DNA of 64,000 bases from NCBI RefSeq assembly GCF_000577615.1, contig NZ_CBXX010000034.1:1-64000 (forward strand), in the 5' to 3' direction. This document shows, one piece after another, positions 46,094 through 54,502 of the stretch. The stretch is from Herbaspirillum sp. RV1423 (lineage in GTDB: Bacteria; Pseudomonadota; Gammaproteobacteria; Burkholderiales; Burkholderiaceae_D). Each line of letters starts with the position of its first letter. Position 1 is the stretch's first letter. The notes under the pieces are model-generated. The model was given only the letters and a program-made list of their open reading frames with translations, had not been told where the DNA came from and made no database searches. Both the position numbers and the translations under genes were made by a program.

Positions 46094-46693
46094 GACCTTT
46101 CGATAGTTTTGGTTATTGTTAGATTCCTCTGGTTATGACCGCTTTTTCTGTGGTGTCCGGAGGTGAAAAGCGTAAAAGCATTTTGCAAGGAAAGATTGTA
46201 AGGCAAGTAGAAGAAGAAAATAAACAATTCAATTTTTTCAGCATTCATTCTTTATCACAACGCTATTCTCTTGAAGCTCATCATATAGCGATGTGAAGTG
46301 CGAGAATCAGCGAGGGAAAATAAGTGGCAATCGAACGGGTCTCTTTTGTATCGCGACAGTCTTGATTCGAGTCTATTGGGTACCAGAAAATTCATTGCTA
46401 TTGTGTGCCCATAGTACGAATGAAATGTCCTCAATGGACTTGATCAAGTGTATGCGCTTCATGTTAAAGCGTCGCACATACTACGCAACTGGATGCCCAG
46501 CTTGTGTACAAATGTGCATCTCTACCCGGTATAATTTTTGTCCGCCGCGCATTACATGAAACAGCTTTCTCCTTCATTAATTTCTCCCACCAGAAATGCC
46601 CTTGAATAAATTCACCTTCCGAAAATTACAGCCCACCGTTACACCAGAGATTTACGACATTCGCTTCTCTTGCGTAGAACAGGGCCGTTCATC
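46094..46693. other. Intergenic region at the right edge of the AT-rich island
   Basis: This 600-base gap holds the divergent promoters of the membrane-protein gene and the signalling module. An 88-codon frame (46293-46559) begins with GTG without an RBS and has no protein character. At 46524-46535 lies ACCCGGTATAAT, a likely -10 region reading right towards the molybdopterin-fold gene; the same 12 bases occur in opposite orientation at the tRNA-Gly promoter at the other island edge. Confidence 0.55.
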
Positions 46694-47176
46694 ATGAAGC
46701 ACTTCATCGCCGCTATATTGTTGGCTTTCAGTTCTAGTCTTGCCTTTGGTGCAGAGCTGGTTTTGGATGTGTCGGGAAAAATAACGAATTACACCGATCA
46801 AAAAAGCAAGCTCTACCATTTCAACGAGCGTGATCTGCTCTCCATGAAGAAATACAGTATTCGCACTTCCACGAACTGGACTGGTGTCGAAAAGTTTGAC
46901 GGGTTCTTGCTTGCAGATCTATTGGACAAGGTTGGTGCAACTGGCAGCAACCTGGAAATCCATTGCCTGGACGGCTATCAATACACGATTCCTGTTTCGG
47001 ACGTCGCGCGCTACAAGCTCATTCTTGCGTATGAACGTCAAGGAAAGCGTATGGGCGTCAAAGAATTGGGGCCGCTTGGATTGATCTATCCCAAAGATCA
47101 ATATCCGGCAGAATTAAATAATGCCGCCACCGATGCAAAATTCACCTGGCAAGTATCGAAAATCATCGTCAAATGA
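46694..47176 (+). CDS. Small periplasmic molybdopterin-binding-fold (SUOX-like) protein
   Basis: A 160-residue protein with a signal peptide (KHFIAAILLAFSSSLAFGA) and a compact sulfite-oxidase-type fold: KFDGFLLADLLDKVGA, then IHCLDGYQYTIPVSDV and GPLGLIYPKDQYP. The family's cofactor-ligating Cys position corresponds to IHC, but the protein is only the minimal fold, and such proteins next to histidine kinases probably act as sensor partners rather than enzymes. The ATG at 46694 is preferred over an upstream in-frame TTG because the signal peptide begins there. Its stop overlaps the next gene's start in an ATGA junction. Confidence 0.75.
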   Translation: MKHFIAAILLAFSSSLAFGAELVLDVSGKITNYTDQKSKLYHFNERDLLSMKKYSIRTSTNWTGVEKFDGFLLADLLDKVGATGSNLEIHCLDGYQYTIPVSDVARYKLILAYERQGKRMGVKELGPLGLIYPKDQYPAELNNAATDAKFTWQVSKIIVK

Positions 47177-47775
47177 CACTTAATCTCTTCAAGAAAAAAG
47201 GCATCGTTGCTGCTTACTACCTATTCACGATCAGTACGGTATTTGTCGTGCTTGTCAATTTTTGTTCGGCCACAAAATTCTTCCCTTCATTGGATAGCTA
47301 TTCGACGATTGAGCAGATGCATCTCCCGCTTGAGCAATTTTTCTTTGCCGTAGTCAGTGACCGAGAAAAAGACAAGCAAGAGATTGAAACCAAGTTCAAC
47401 ATTTTTTACTCGAGATTCGCGCTTCATGCCTACGATTCTCCACGCAGTCACGACTTTATGAAAAGCAAAGAGTATCGCGACGTAATGGCGACGCTTATTC
47501 AGGATGTGGATTTTTTCCAAAAAAATATTGCGACGTTAAGAGACCTTGCAGTACCAGAAAAATCACAGATCATTGAGAAGATGTTAGGCATGCGAAGCAT
47601 GATGTTCAATCTGAGCAATATCGTGTACGAGATACAAATAGAGCAATATCAAAAGACGCTCGATCACTTATTTTGGAACAGGTTGGCGTTGGCTATTTAC
47701 ATTGCCGCGGTTGTTTGTTCTGGCGTATTGTTATGCATCGGTATGCGGCACAAATCATCATCAAATGATCTTTAA
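47173..47775 (+). CDS. Kinase-less sensor-domain protein, paralogue of downstream histidine kinase
   Basis: A 200-residue inner-membrane protein with two transmembrane helices (about residues 10-30 and 172-195) around a helical periplasmic domain. It aligns by eye over its whole length with residues 1-195 of the next gene's product (shared LEQFFFA, SPRSHDF, YRDVMA, LIQDV-FFQKN, LNHLFWNR/LDHLFWNR), but it stops just after the second helix and lacks HisKA and ATPase domains. It is the product of a tandem duplication with loss of the kinase part. It may modulate the kinase as a heterodimer partner or be in decay; the frame is intact, which favours function. Confidence 0.75.
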   Translation: MTLNLFKKKGIVAAYYLFTISTVFVVLVNFCSATKFFPSLDSYSTIEQMHLPLEQFFFAVVSDREKDKQEIETKFNIFYSRFALHAYDSPRSHDFMKSKEYRDVMATLIQDVDFFQKNIATLRDLAVPEKSQIIEKMLGMRSMMFNLSNIVYEIQIEQYQKTLDHLFWNRLALAIYIAAVVCSGVLLCIGMRHKSSSNDL

Positions 47776-49087
47776 TTTTCTTAAGAAGAAAAGCGTTGTC
47801 GTTGTTTATTGCCTGTTTGCGGCCATCTCCAGCACGATATTTGTCGTGCTCATCAATCTTTTATCTGCAACGAAGTCTCTGCCGGAATTAGATAACTATT
47901 CTGCGATTCACCAAATGCACGTCACGCTTGAGCAATTTTTCTTCGCAATGGCCAGTGGACAAGAAAAAGACAAACGAGACATTCAAGAAAAGTTCGACAT
48001 CTTTTACTCAAAATTCGTGCTCCAGGCCTACGAGTCTCCGCGCAGCCACGATTTTCTAAAGGGCAAAGCATATCGGGACGTGATGGCTGCACTTATTCAG
48101 GATGTGGAATTTTTCCAGAAAAATATGAGTCCCTTGGGAAGCGTCACAGCGGAAGAAAAAACTAAGATCATTGAAGAGATATTGGCCATGCGAGGGAGGA
48201 TGCTCAATTTAAGCAATGTGGCGTATGAGACGCAAATAAATCAATACCAGGGAACACTTAATCATCTGTTCTGGAACAGGGCGATGGCATTGGCGATCTA
48301 TGTTGTGACCGTCATATGTTCGGGGATATTGCTATTCGTAGGCATGCGCTATAAGCAGATTGCGAAAGAGTCGGCCGAGACTGTGCGAATGAAAAACCTC
48401 TTCGTTTCCGCCGTCAATCATGAGTTGCGCCCACCGATTCAATCATTGGTCCATGCAGCAAAAGCCTTGTCGATGAAGGTAAGCGAAAAGGACACCGTAC
48501 TCATTGACATTCTGAATCGTGCGACCGAGAAGATCGTTTTGAAGATGCGGGAATTTGGTGACTACTCGCGACTGGAAATCAACAAAATAGAGACCTCGAA
48601 TGAAAAATTCCTGGTGTCTGATCTTCTCGATGACGCATCAAAAAATTTTTCTCATGCCGCCACCGCAAAGGGCATCGATTTTAATGTCAAGAATGCTTGC
48701 GATGAGGACGAGGTCAATGCTGATCGATTGCACATTCAACAGATATTGGCGCTCCTGATTGGGAATGCCATTAAATTTACCAACGAGGGAGAAATTGTCG
48801 TATCGGCGATGACCGGGAAAAAGAATGGACGTGATGTGCTTGTGTTCGATATTGCTGATACGGGCGTGGGCATTGGTGTCTCTGATTTGTCCAAGATATT
48901 TGATCCGTTTTTTCAGATCAATAACAATCTAAACAATGCCGGAAGCGGCCTCGGGCTGACGATGGTGAAACAAATGACCACCTTGTTAAAGGGAGATATT
49001 TCTGTGAGAAGCAAGGAAGGTAAGGGCACGACCTTCACTGTGCAGATTCCCGTAGGTTTCTTGACTAAGAAAAAAACAGACGTTTAA
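47765..49087 (+). CDS. Membrane sensor histidine kinase
   Basis: A 440-residue histidine kinase. Two transmembrane helices enclose a ~150-residue periplasmic helical sensor; the phosphoacceptor box reads FVSAVNHELRPPIQSL, and the ATPase has LIGNAIKFTNEG (N box), DIADTGVGIGVSDL (G1), FDPFFQ (F) and GSGLGLTMVKQM (G2). The start ATG at 47765 overlaps the upstream gene by 11 bases. The 3' end overlaps the convergent BetR-receiver gene by 23 bases. Its sensor probably reads the periplasmic molybdopterin-fold protein or a small ligand, and its likely phosphorylation partner is the convergent regulator. Confidence 0.9.
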   Translation: MIFNFLKKKSVVVVYCLFAAISSTIFVVLINLLSATKSLPELDNYSAIHQMHVTLEQFFFAMASGQEKDKRDIQEKFDIFYSKFVLQAYESPRSHDFLKGKAYRDVMAALIQDVEFFQKNMSPLGSVTAEEKTKIIEEILAMRGRMLNLSNVAYETQINQYQGTLNHLFWNRAMALAIYVVTVICSGILLFVGMRYKQIAKESAETVRMKNLFVSAVNHELRPPIQSLVHAAKALSMKVSEKDTVLIDILNRATEKIVLKMREFGDYSRLEINKIETSNEKFLVSDLLDDASKNFSHAATAKGIDFNVKNACDEDEVNADRLHIQQILALLIGNAIKFTNEGEIVVSAMTGKKNGRDVLVFDIADTGVGIGVSDLSKIFDPFFQINNNLNNAGSGLGLTMVKQMTTLLKGDISVRSKEGKGTTFTVQIPVGFLTKKKTDV

Positions 49088-49868
49088 AAAATATCGTCAC
49101 CAGAATTTCTGACAGGGCAGGCTTCTCACACACCGTGACGTCATACGCGCGCATCATGTAAGCAAGCTCAGAGTCTTTGACGACGCCGGTTCTGATTTCT
49201 CCGGTGAGAATCACAATCAGCAATTCTTTGGAGAGTTCACGAATTTTGCTGACGACTTCTTCCGCCGTTTTACCCGCGCCAAGAACCCAATCCAACAGGT
49301 AGGCATCGAAGACTTGCTTTTGAGAAGCAGCCAATATTTCTGTCGGTTTTTGAAACAATCGCGTTTCAATGCCGTGGTCTTCAAATATGCTGGCGAGGGC
49401 TAGCATGCTGTCTTCTTCGTCGTCCAACAGTGCCACGCAGGGTGGTGGCAGCACTTCCATATTCAACACGGCATAGCTTAATTTTCCCTCGGGGACGTCT
49501 TTCCCCGGTAGCACATACCATTCGTCGTCATTTTTTGTAATCGCCAGATTTTCGAGGGCGGGCTTAGCGAGAGTTTTACCCAGCCTGACCAAGCATCGTT
49601 GTGGAGCCCCTTTGCCCAATAGCACGGCTCTGTGCGCTGAAATTGACGGATCGTGCTCGATCAATGCTGTCAGTGGCTCGTCAAAATAATGACAAATTCT
49701 TGTTAGCTGTTCAGTCGTCCATGACTTTCTACCGCTGAATTTTTGCTGCGTGCTGATGTACTGAAGTCCGATGATCTGAGCGACAGTTTTAATGTGCTCA
49801 CGTTCTGCGACGCCATGTTCCCTAAGTAGCTGATGGATGCGTTCGGTGACGCTGGCAATTTTTTTCAT
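49065..49868 (-). CDS. BetR-domain response regulator (N-terminal DNA-binding, C-terminal receiver)
   Basis: A 267-residue regulator with reversed architecture. The N-terminal half (about residues 8-140) looks like the BetR domain, a helix-turn-helix domain known from betaproteobacteria (AEREHIKTVAQIIGLQYISTQ...). The C-terminal half is a receiver: VALLDDEEDSMLAL with the acidic pair, AYLLDWVLG with the phospho-Asp, VILTGE with the switch Thr and VCEKPA with the Lys. The last residues (FFKRLFFS) are AT-rich coded. The gene is convergent with and overlaps the histidine kinase gene, its presumed cognate partner. Confidence 0.82.
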   Translation of the reverse strand: MKKIASVTERIHQLLREHGVAEREHIKTVAQIIGLQYISTQQKFSGRKSWTTEQLTRICHYFDEPLTALIEHDPSISAHRAVLLGKGAPQRCLVRLGKTLAKPALENLAITKNDDEWYVLPGKDVPEGKLSYAVLNMEVLPPPCVALLDDEEDSMLALASIFEDHGIETRLFQKPTEILAASQKQVFDAYLLDWVLGAGKTAEEVVSKIRELSKELLIVILTGEIRTGVVKDSELAYMMRAYDVTVCEKPALSEILVTIFFKRLFFS

Positions 49869-50140
49869 ACTGGCAATATTGTGTTATTGACAACTAAAAT
49901 GAAAGAGAACAACATTGGAACGTTTTTGGAACACTTTAAGAACATAACGCAGGGAAATCGAGTTACGTAAGAATGAGGGATCGTGACTCAGCGTCAGTCC
50001 TAAAAACGTAACGATGGAAGTGTACTGGTGATCTGGGGAAACACAAAACTGTGGTCAACACTTCTTGCGACGAAAAATTCGCGGGAGGAAAAATTTGGCG
50101 ATCTTCACATTGAAACTGTTCTAAATTATAGGAGGGATAA

Positions 50141-50509
50141 ATGGACGAACACATAGATTTAACTTTGGACCTGGCAAGGCTGATGAGATTTACCGGGCGC
50201 ATTGGCGGCGCCCTTCGTCAATACGGTGATGGTTTGCGGAATGAAGATCAGGAGGTATCAAGAAAATGTCTGCTCCTGTCGAATCTGCTGCTTCATTTCG
50301 AACTGCTGGGTATCGATATCCAGAGAGGCGACTCGGCCATACTGGCTGAGACATGTACCGGGTTGGTCAATGTGTGCCAATTCTATGAACGGAAAAATCC
50401 CGGCTGCACAGCGTTGATAAATTTGAGCGAAGCACGGGATATTTTCCGGGATATCCAGCTAAAAATATCGCCAAAGATGGCCCACATGACACCTAAATTT
50501 CGTACATGA
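50141..50509 (+). CDS. Hypothetical protein, copy 1 of a near-identical pair
   Basis: A 122-residue, probably all-helical cytoplasmic protein of unknown function, with a strong RBS (GGAGGG) before ATG 50141. It begins MDEHIDLTLDLARLMRFTGR. It differs from the copy at 54588 at only 11 of 122 residues, and at DNA level they remain similar just past the stop. The conserved RBS and start point to both being expressed. No family recognised. It follows the BetR-receiver gene and precedes arfB. Confidence 0.75.
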   Translation: MDEHIDLTLDLARLMRFTGRIGGALRQYGDGLRNEDQEVSRKCLLLSNLLLHFELLGIDIQRGDSAILAETCTGLVNVCQFYERKNPGCTALINLSEARDIFRDIQLKISPKMAHMTPKFRT

Positions 50510-50658
50510 ATTGGGGCAAAGAAGGATGAAGACTCTTTCATCGACATAAGGTCATCAATATGATTTCCGGCATGCCGGCGAAAGCGCGAGGTGATGCGTG
50601 CGAGGTGATGCACGCCATATTCGCATGCCGTCATCGCGCCAGCCGTTAAAATAGCGCT

Positions 50659-51081
50659 TTGCCACAACGGGCCGCTGCCATTCTCACACTCTTCATCGCC
50701 GACGAAGAAGTCGAACTGACTGCCATCCGCGCACAAGGCGCGGGCGGGCAGAACGTCAACAAGGTATCGAGCGCGATACACCTGCGCTTCGATATCCGCG
50801 CTTCGTCCTTGCCGGACGATGTGAAGCAGCGCCTGCTGGCGCTGCGGGATCATCGCGTCAGCAAGGAGGGGGTGATCATCATCAAGGCCCAGGCGCACCG
50901 CAGTCAGGAAAAAAACAAGGCGGACGCCTTGCAGCGTTTGCACGAAATGGTAGCGGTTGTCGCCCGGGTGCCGGTAGTGCGCAGGCCGACCCGTCCCACC
51001 CGTGGTTCGCAGCGCAGACGGCTGCAAACCAAGACACAGCGCGGCGAGATCAAGTCGATGCGCGGAAAAGTGCGTGATTGA
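50659..51081 (+). CDS. arfB: Alternative ribosome-rescue factor ArfB (YaeJ-type peptidyl-tRNA hydrolase)
   Basis: A 140-residue release-factor-like hydrolase that frees stalled ribosomes without needing a stop codon. The catalytic GGQ is in [17 protein letters not shown], followed by the basic C-terminal tail ([22 protein letters not shown]) that enters the mRNA channel. Lengths match YaeJ. The best start is a TTG at 50659; no good ATG precedes the GGQ domain, so a non-ATG start is likely. It is a stand-alone gene between the hypothetical protein and leuA, which is convergent. Confidence 0.88.
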   Translation: MPQRAAAILTLFIADEEVELTAIRAQGAGGQNVNKVSSAIHLRFDIRASSLPDDVKQRLLALRDHRVSKEGVIIIKAQAHRSQEKNKADALQRLHEMVAVVARVPVVRRPTRPTRGSQRRRLQTKTQRGEIKSMRGKVRD

Positions 51082-51190
51082 CGCCAGCTACCGCCGTCGA
51101 CAAGGCAAAGCCGGTATGGCTTTTGAGTCTGCTCCGGCTATGCCTAAGCGACAGTCGGCATGCTGAACGCATGTTGAAGGATGCACCCGA

Positions 51191-52873
51191 TCAGCGATCC
51201 GCACCCGTTTCGACCGCGTCGGAAAATCTCGCCGTGGCACTGAGTACCGCAAGTACTGACGCGGTAATGATGTTCGGATGTTTTCCCACGCCGAAACGGG
51301 AACCCGGCACACCGGGCCACACCGCTTCCACGATCGCCATTGCCGAAGCATCTGCACCCGTGCTGAGGCTGCGCTCCTCGTAGCTGTCGATCCGCAATGG
51401 CAGGCCAAGGGCTGCTACCGTTGCCGCGATGGGGCCATTGCCGACGCCCTGGCGCGTATGCACGGTTCCATCCGGCAACGCCAGTTCCAGTTCAATGCCC
51501 TGGCCATCAGGCATATCGAACAGACGATGGTGCCGATAGGCATAGCCTCTCCCGTCCTCGGCACGGACAAGATAGGTTTTTTCGAAGACCGCCCAGATCT
51601 GCTCGCTGGTCAGTTCAGTCTCGCTGGCATCGGCCAATCGCTGAACGATGGCGCTGAATTCGATCTGCATGCGGCGCGGCATCGCGACGCCGTGTTCGCG
51701 TTGCAGGAGAAACGCAATGCCGCCTTTGCCTGACTGGCTGTTGACGCGCACGATGCTGTCGTAGGTGCGTCCCAGGTCGTGCGGGTCAAGCGGCAGATAG
51801 GGAACGCGCCAGATCCCGTCGGGGTCTTGTGCGGCAAAGCCTTTGGCGATGGCATCCTGATGCGAACCTGAGAACGCGGTAAACACCAGATCGCCGACGT
51901 AGGGATGGCGCGGATGAATAGGCAGGGCGGTGCATTCCTCGGCAATGCGCGCGACCGCGGCAATGTCGGAGAAATCCAGTCCCGGCGCGATGCCCTGCGT
52001 ATACAGATTCAGCGCCAGCGTCACGACATCCAGGTTGCCGCTACGCTCGCCATTGCCGAACAGGCAGCCTTCGACCCGCTGCGCGCCCGCCAGCATCGCC
52101 TGCTCGGCGCATGCTATGCCCGTCCCGCGGTCGTTATGCGGATGCACGGACAGCACGATATGCTCACGGCGCTCCAGTTGGCGATGCATCCATTCGATTT
52201 GATCCGCAAAGACATTGGGCGTGGAAACCTCGACCGTCGTGGGGAGATTGACGATCATGGGCCGTTGCGGTCCGGCATCCCATGCCCGGATGGCGGCATT
52301 GCACACGGCGAGCGACACTTCCAGCTCCGCCATGCAGAAGGTCTCGGGAGAATATTGGAGCACCCATTCCGTTTGCGGATATTGGGCGATCAGTTTTTTG
52401 AACAGGGCGATATGGTGTTCGACCATCTCGATGATCTGCGGCACGCTCATGCCGAAGACGATTTCACGCCATGCCGGTGCGATGGCATTGTAGAAATGTA
52501 CGATCACTCGGCGCGCACCGTGGACACTGCGTACGGTTTCCTCGATCAGGTCTTCGCGCAATTGGGTCATGACCATGGGGGTCACGTCATCCGGTATGAG
52601 ATTGGCGTCGATCAAATGACGCACGACTTCGAAGTCGGTTCTGGACGCAGCGGGGAAGCCCACCTCGATTTCCTTGAAACCGATGCGCACCAGTTCGTCG
52701 AACAAGCGCAGCTTGCGCTCGCGATTCATCGGCTCAAACAGAGCCTGATTGCCGTCTCGCAGATCGGTCGAAAGCCAGATGGGGGCCTTGCTCAATGTGC
52801 GCGACGGCCATTGCCGATCCGGCATGTCGATGATCGGAAACGCACGATATTTGGCGGAGGGATTTGCCAGCAT
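51191..52873 (-). CDS. leuA: 2-isopropylmalate synthase
   Basis: A 560-residue enzyme that condenses acetyl-CoA with 2-oxoisovalerate as the first step of leucine biosynthesis. The HMG-CoA-lyase-like TIM barrel has STDLRDGNQALFEPM near residue 35, HPHNDRGTGIACAEQAMLAGA and NGERSGNLDVVTLALNL; the C-terminal LeuA regulatory domain (LFDMPDGQGIELELALPDG onward) is expected to bind leucine for feedback inhibition. Length matches the long LeuA type. A Leu-rich leader peptide and an attenuator hairpin lie just upstream on the same strand, so expression is probably controlled by leucyl-tRNA supply. Confidence 0.95.
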   Translation of the reverse strand: MLANPSAKYRAFPIIDMPDRQWPSRTLSKAPIWLSTDLRDGNQALFEPMNRERKLRLFDELVRIGFKEIEVGFPAASRTDFEVVRHLIDANLIPDDVTPMVMTQLREDLIEETVRSVHGARRVIVHFYNAIAPAWREIVFGMSVPQIIEMVEHHIALFKKLIAQYPQTEWVLQYSPETFCMAELEVSLAVCNAAIRAWDAGPQRPMIVNLPTTVEVSTPNVFADQIEWMHRQLERREHIVLSVHPHNDRGTGIACAEQAMLAGAQRVEGCLFGNGERSGNLDVVTLALNLYTQGIAPGLDFSDIAAVARIAEECTALPIHPRHPYVGDLVFTAFSGSHQDAIAKGFAAQDPDGIWRVPYLPLDPHDLGRTYDSIVRVNSQSGKGGIAFLLQREHGVAMPRRMQIEFSAIVQRLADASETELTSEQIWAVFEKTYLVRAEDGRGYAYRHHRLFDMPDGQGIELELALPDGTVHTRQGVGNGPIAATVAALGLPLRIDSYEERSLSTGADASAMAIVEAVWPGVPGSRFGVGKHPNIITASVLAVLSATARFSDAVETGADR

Positions 52874-52890
52874 ATAAACCTCGAATAGGG

Positions 52891-52956
52891 GATTAAAAAC
52901 ACCTGATTCCCCTGCTTGGAGGAAGCTGGCCGAGGTCGGGGTCAGGGGGAATCAGG
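52891..52956 (-). terminator. leuA attenuator (rho-independent terminator with competing antiterminator)
   Basis: On the minus strand, arms CCTGATTCCCC and GGGGAATCAGG (52946-52956 and 52902-52912) form a perfect 11-pair stem followed by TGTTTTTAAT, an intrinsic terminator just before leuA. A competing stem is available: GGTCGGGGTC (52986-52995) is exactly complementary to GACCCCGACC (52934-52943), which lies between the terminator arms, so the two structures exclude each other. Confidence 0.8.
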
Positions 52957-53061
52957 ATGGGTCGCGACGCAGTCGAATGCGTCCGGACCCCGACCGGGCA
53001 TCAGACGTAGCGGCAGTCGCGAAAGAAGCAGGGAAGTGCGCATGAGCGGGTCGTAAGACAT
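52942..53061 (-). CDS. leuA leader peptide
   Basis: A 39-codon frame that starts MSYDPLMRTSLLLSRLPLRL and contains seven leucines, six of them within codons 11-20 plus one at codon 6 (five of codons 11-20 are strictly Leu-rich: LLL, L, L, L). It ends with TGA inside the attenuator region. A second ATG at codon 7 (53043) is a possible start; neither has a strong RBS. Ribosome stalling at the Leu codons when leucyl-tRNA is scarce would favour the antiterminator stem, the classical attenuation logic. Confidence 0.7.
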   Translation of the reverse strand: MSYDPLMRTSLLLSRLPLRLMPGRGPDAFDCVATHPDSP

Positions 53062-53093
53062 GATGTTCTGATGGGAGTATAGGCTTGACCACG

Positions 53094-53140
53094 ATGTCCA
53101 TCTACATAACAATGGACATATTCTTTATCAAAATGGACAT
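53094..53140. promoter_or_regulatory. Three-site operator upstream of AraC-family gene
   Basis: The octamer ATGGACAT occurs at 53112-53119 and 53133-53140, 21 bases (two helical turns) apart, and its inverse ATGTCCAT at 53094-53101. Such spaced direct repeats suit AraC-type proteins. The last copy is 11 bases before the AraC-family start codon, so bound protein would block its own expression. Confidence 0.6.
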
Positions 53141-53150
53141 TTGACTCGTC

Positions 53151-53963
53151 ATGGGATTCGCTTCTCCGGCGGAAGGTGCGCGCGCACTCGACCTCAACGA
53201 TCACGAATCTGCCGACCTGGCCGTTACTGGCGTGGTGACACGATACCCGGCGGGCCATGTGGTGCCTGAGCATTCGCACCGCCGGGGGCATCTGCTTTAT
53301 GCCGCCGAAGGCGTCCTGCTGGTGGAGGCCGCCACGGGACGCTGGCTCGTTCCCCCCACGGCTGCCGTCTGGTTGCGGCCTGGCATACCGCATCGCCTGG
53401 TCGTACCGGTTTCCGCGGAGGTCCACGGCATCTTCATCCACGAAGATTCAGCGAAGCACCTGCCGGCGCAGGACAGTGTTCTCCATGTCTCTCCCTTGTT
53501 GCGGGAGCTGATCGGCGCGTTGACCTCCCTGGATCTCAAATCCGCGCATTCAACACGCGAAAAACTTCTGGGAGAGTTGTTCAGAGAGGAATTGGGCTTG
53601 CAACGTCCTTTGCCATTTCATCTGCCCTGGCCGTCCGACGCACAAATTCAGCGGGTGTGCCGCACGCTGGTTCACGATCCCGCCCATCCTGCCATGGCAG
53701 ACGATTGGGCGGCGACGCTGGCCATGAGCGCCAAGACATTCCATCGCCACTTTCAGAAAAGCACGGGACTGACATTCGGACGGTGGCGCCAGCAGATGCG
53801 ACTGATGTCCTCCATGACCCTTCTCCTCAAAGGCGCGCCCATTACGCAGGTCGCGTTAAGCAGCGGGTATGAGAGTCATAGCGCGTATGCCGTCGCCTTC
53901 AAAAAGCACTTCGGACTTCCGCCGAGCGAGTTTTTCGTTTCGGTCGATCGTCCGGGGGCGTGA
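53151..53963 (+). CDS. AraC family transcriptional regulator with cupin sensor
   Basis: A 270-residue regulator. The N-terminal half is a cupin-like barrel (YPAGHVVPEHSHRRGHLLYAAEGV with the HxH-type site and PPTAAVWLRPGIPHRL), and the C-terminal half is an AraC double HTH (DDWAATLAMSAKTFHRHFQKSTG and VALSSGYESHSAYAVAFKKHFG). This architecture is common in regulators of MFS exporters and small-molecule responses. It is divergent from leuA, but the intervening leader belongs to leuA, so a different target, perhaps itself, is more likely. Start ATG 53151 has no strong RBS. Confidence 0.9.
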   Translation: MGFASPAEGARALDLNDHESADLAVTGVVTRYPAGHVVPEHSHRRGHLLYAAEGVLLVEAATGRWLVPPTAAVWLRPGIPHRLVVPVSAEVHGIFIHEDSAKHLPAQDSVLHVSPLLRELIGALTSLDLKSAHSTREKLLGELFREELGLQRPLPFHLPWPSDAQIQRVCRTLVHDPAHPAMADDWAATLAMSAKTFHRHFQKSTGLTFGRWRQQMRLMSSMTLLLKGAPITQVALSSGYESHSAYAVAFKKHFGLPPSEFFVSVDRPGA

Positions 53964-54088
53964 GGGCTGAGGTGTGCTGTCGATAGAGGATACTTTTTGC
54001 GGCGGCTTGTGGTTCCAGGAAATAGAAGCGGCATTCTCAAGCAGAAGCGTCCCAAGCGTACGATGAGCGGTTGAGTTGCGGAGCGAAC

Positions 54089-54448
54089 TCACTTTTTGCT
54101 GGCCAGCTTCTTCGCCCATACCTGAAACTGCTCCACCAAGAACAGCCGATCCGCGTCTTTCAACGGCTCCAACTGCGCAATGATGTTGTCTGCCAAGGCA
54201 GAAGAATTGGCAGATGCCCCGTCAAACAATCTCCCCAGCGGCACGCCCAATTCGTCCGCAATCTTGTCCAACGTAGGAATTCCCGCAGTAACTACTCCGC
54301 GCTCTATACGTGACAGCGATACCGTATCGACTCCTACCGCTTCTGCGACATCGGCCTGAGTGCGTTGCTGCGCCTTGCGTGCAGATGCAATATTTCTACC
54401 AATTCGAACCGCAATATCGTTGCTCATGGGACTAGGGCTAATTTGCAT
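54089..54448 (-). CDS. XRE family HTH transcriptional regulator
   Basis: A 119-residue regulator with an HTH_3 domain (GRNIASARKAQQRTQADVAEAVGVDTVSLSRIERG) over residues 15-70 and a short helical C-terminus. An in-frame ATG at 54427 is an alternative start. It is divergent from copy 2 of the 122-residue hypothetical gene, with a palindrome in the gap, so it may repress that gene and itself. It is the right size for an antitoxin-like or phage-type regulator, but no toxin is recognisable. Confidence 0.87.
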   Translation of the reverse strand: MQISPSPMSNDIAVRIGRNIASARKAQQRTQADVAEAVGVDTVSLSRIERGVVTAGIPTLDKIADELGVPLGRLFDGASANSSALADNIIAQLEPLKDADRLFLVEQFQVWAKKLASKK

Positions 54449-54502
54449 ATTTGAAGCAACTTATGCTGTCTCACAGCACAGATTTATGTAATATCTCGAT
54501 AT

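Noticed and set aside
42409..46535. Classical tRNA-integrated island with attL in the tRNA 3' end
   Set aside because: The AT-rich island lies on the 5' (promoter) side of tRNA-Gly, no duplicate of the tRNA 3' end was found, and no integrase gene is present.
46293..46559. 88-codon plus-strand frame in the AT-rich gap
   Set aside because: GTG start with no RBS and no recognisable composition.
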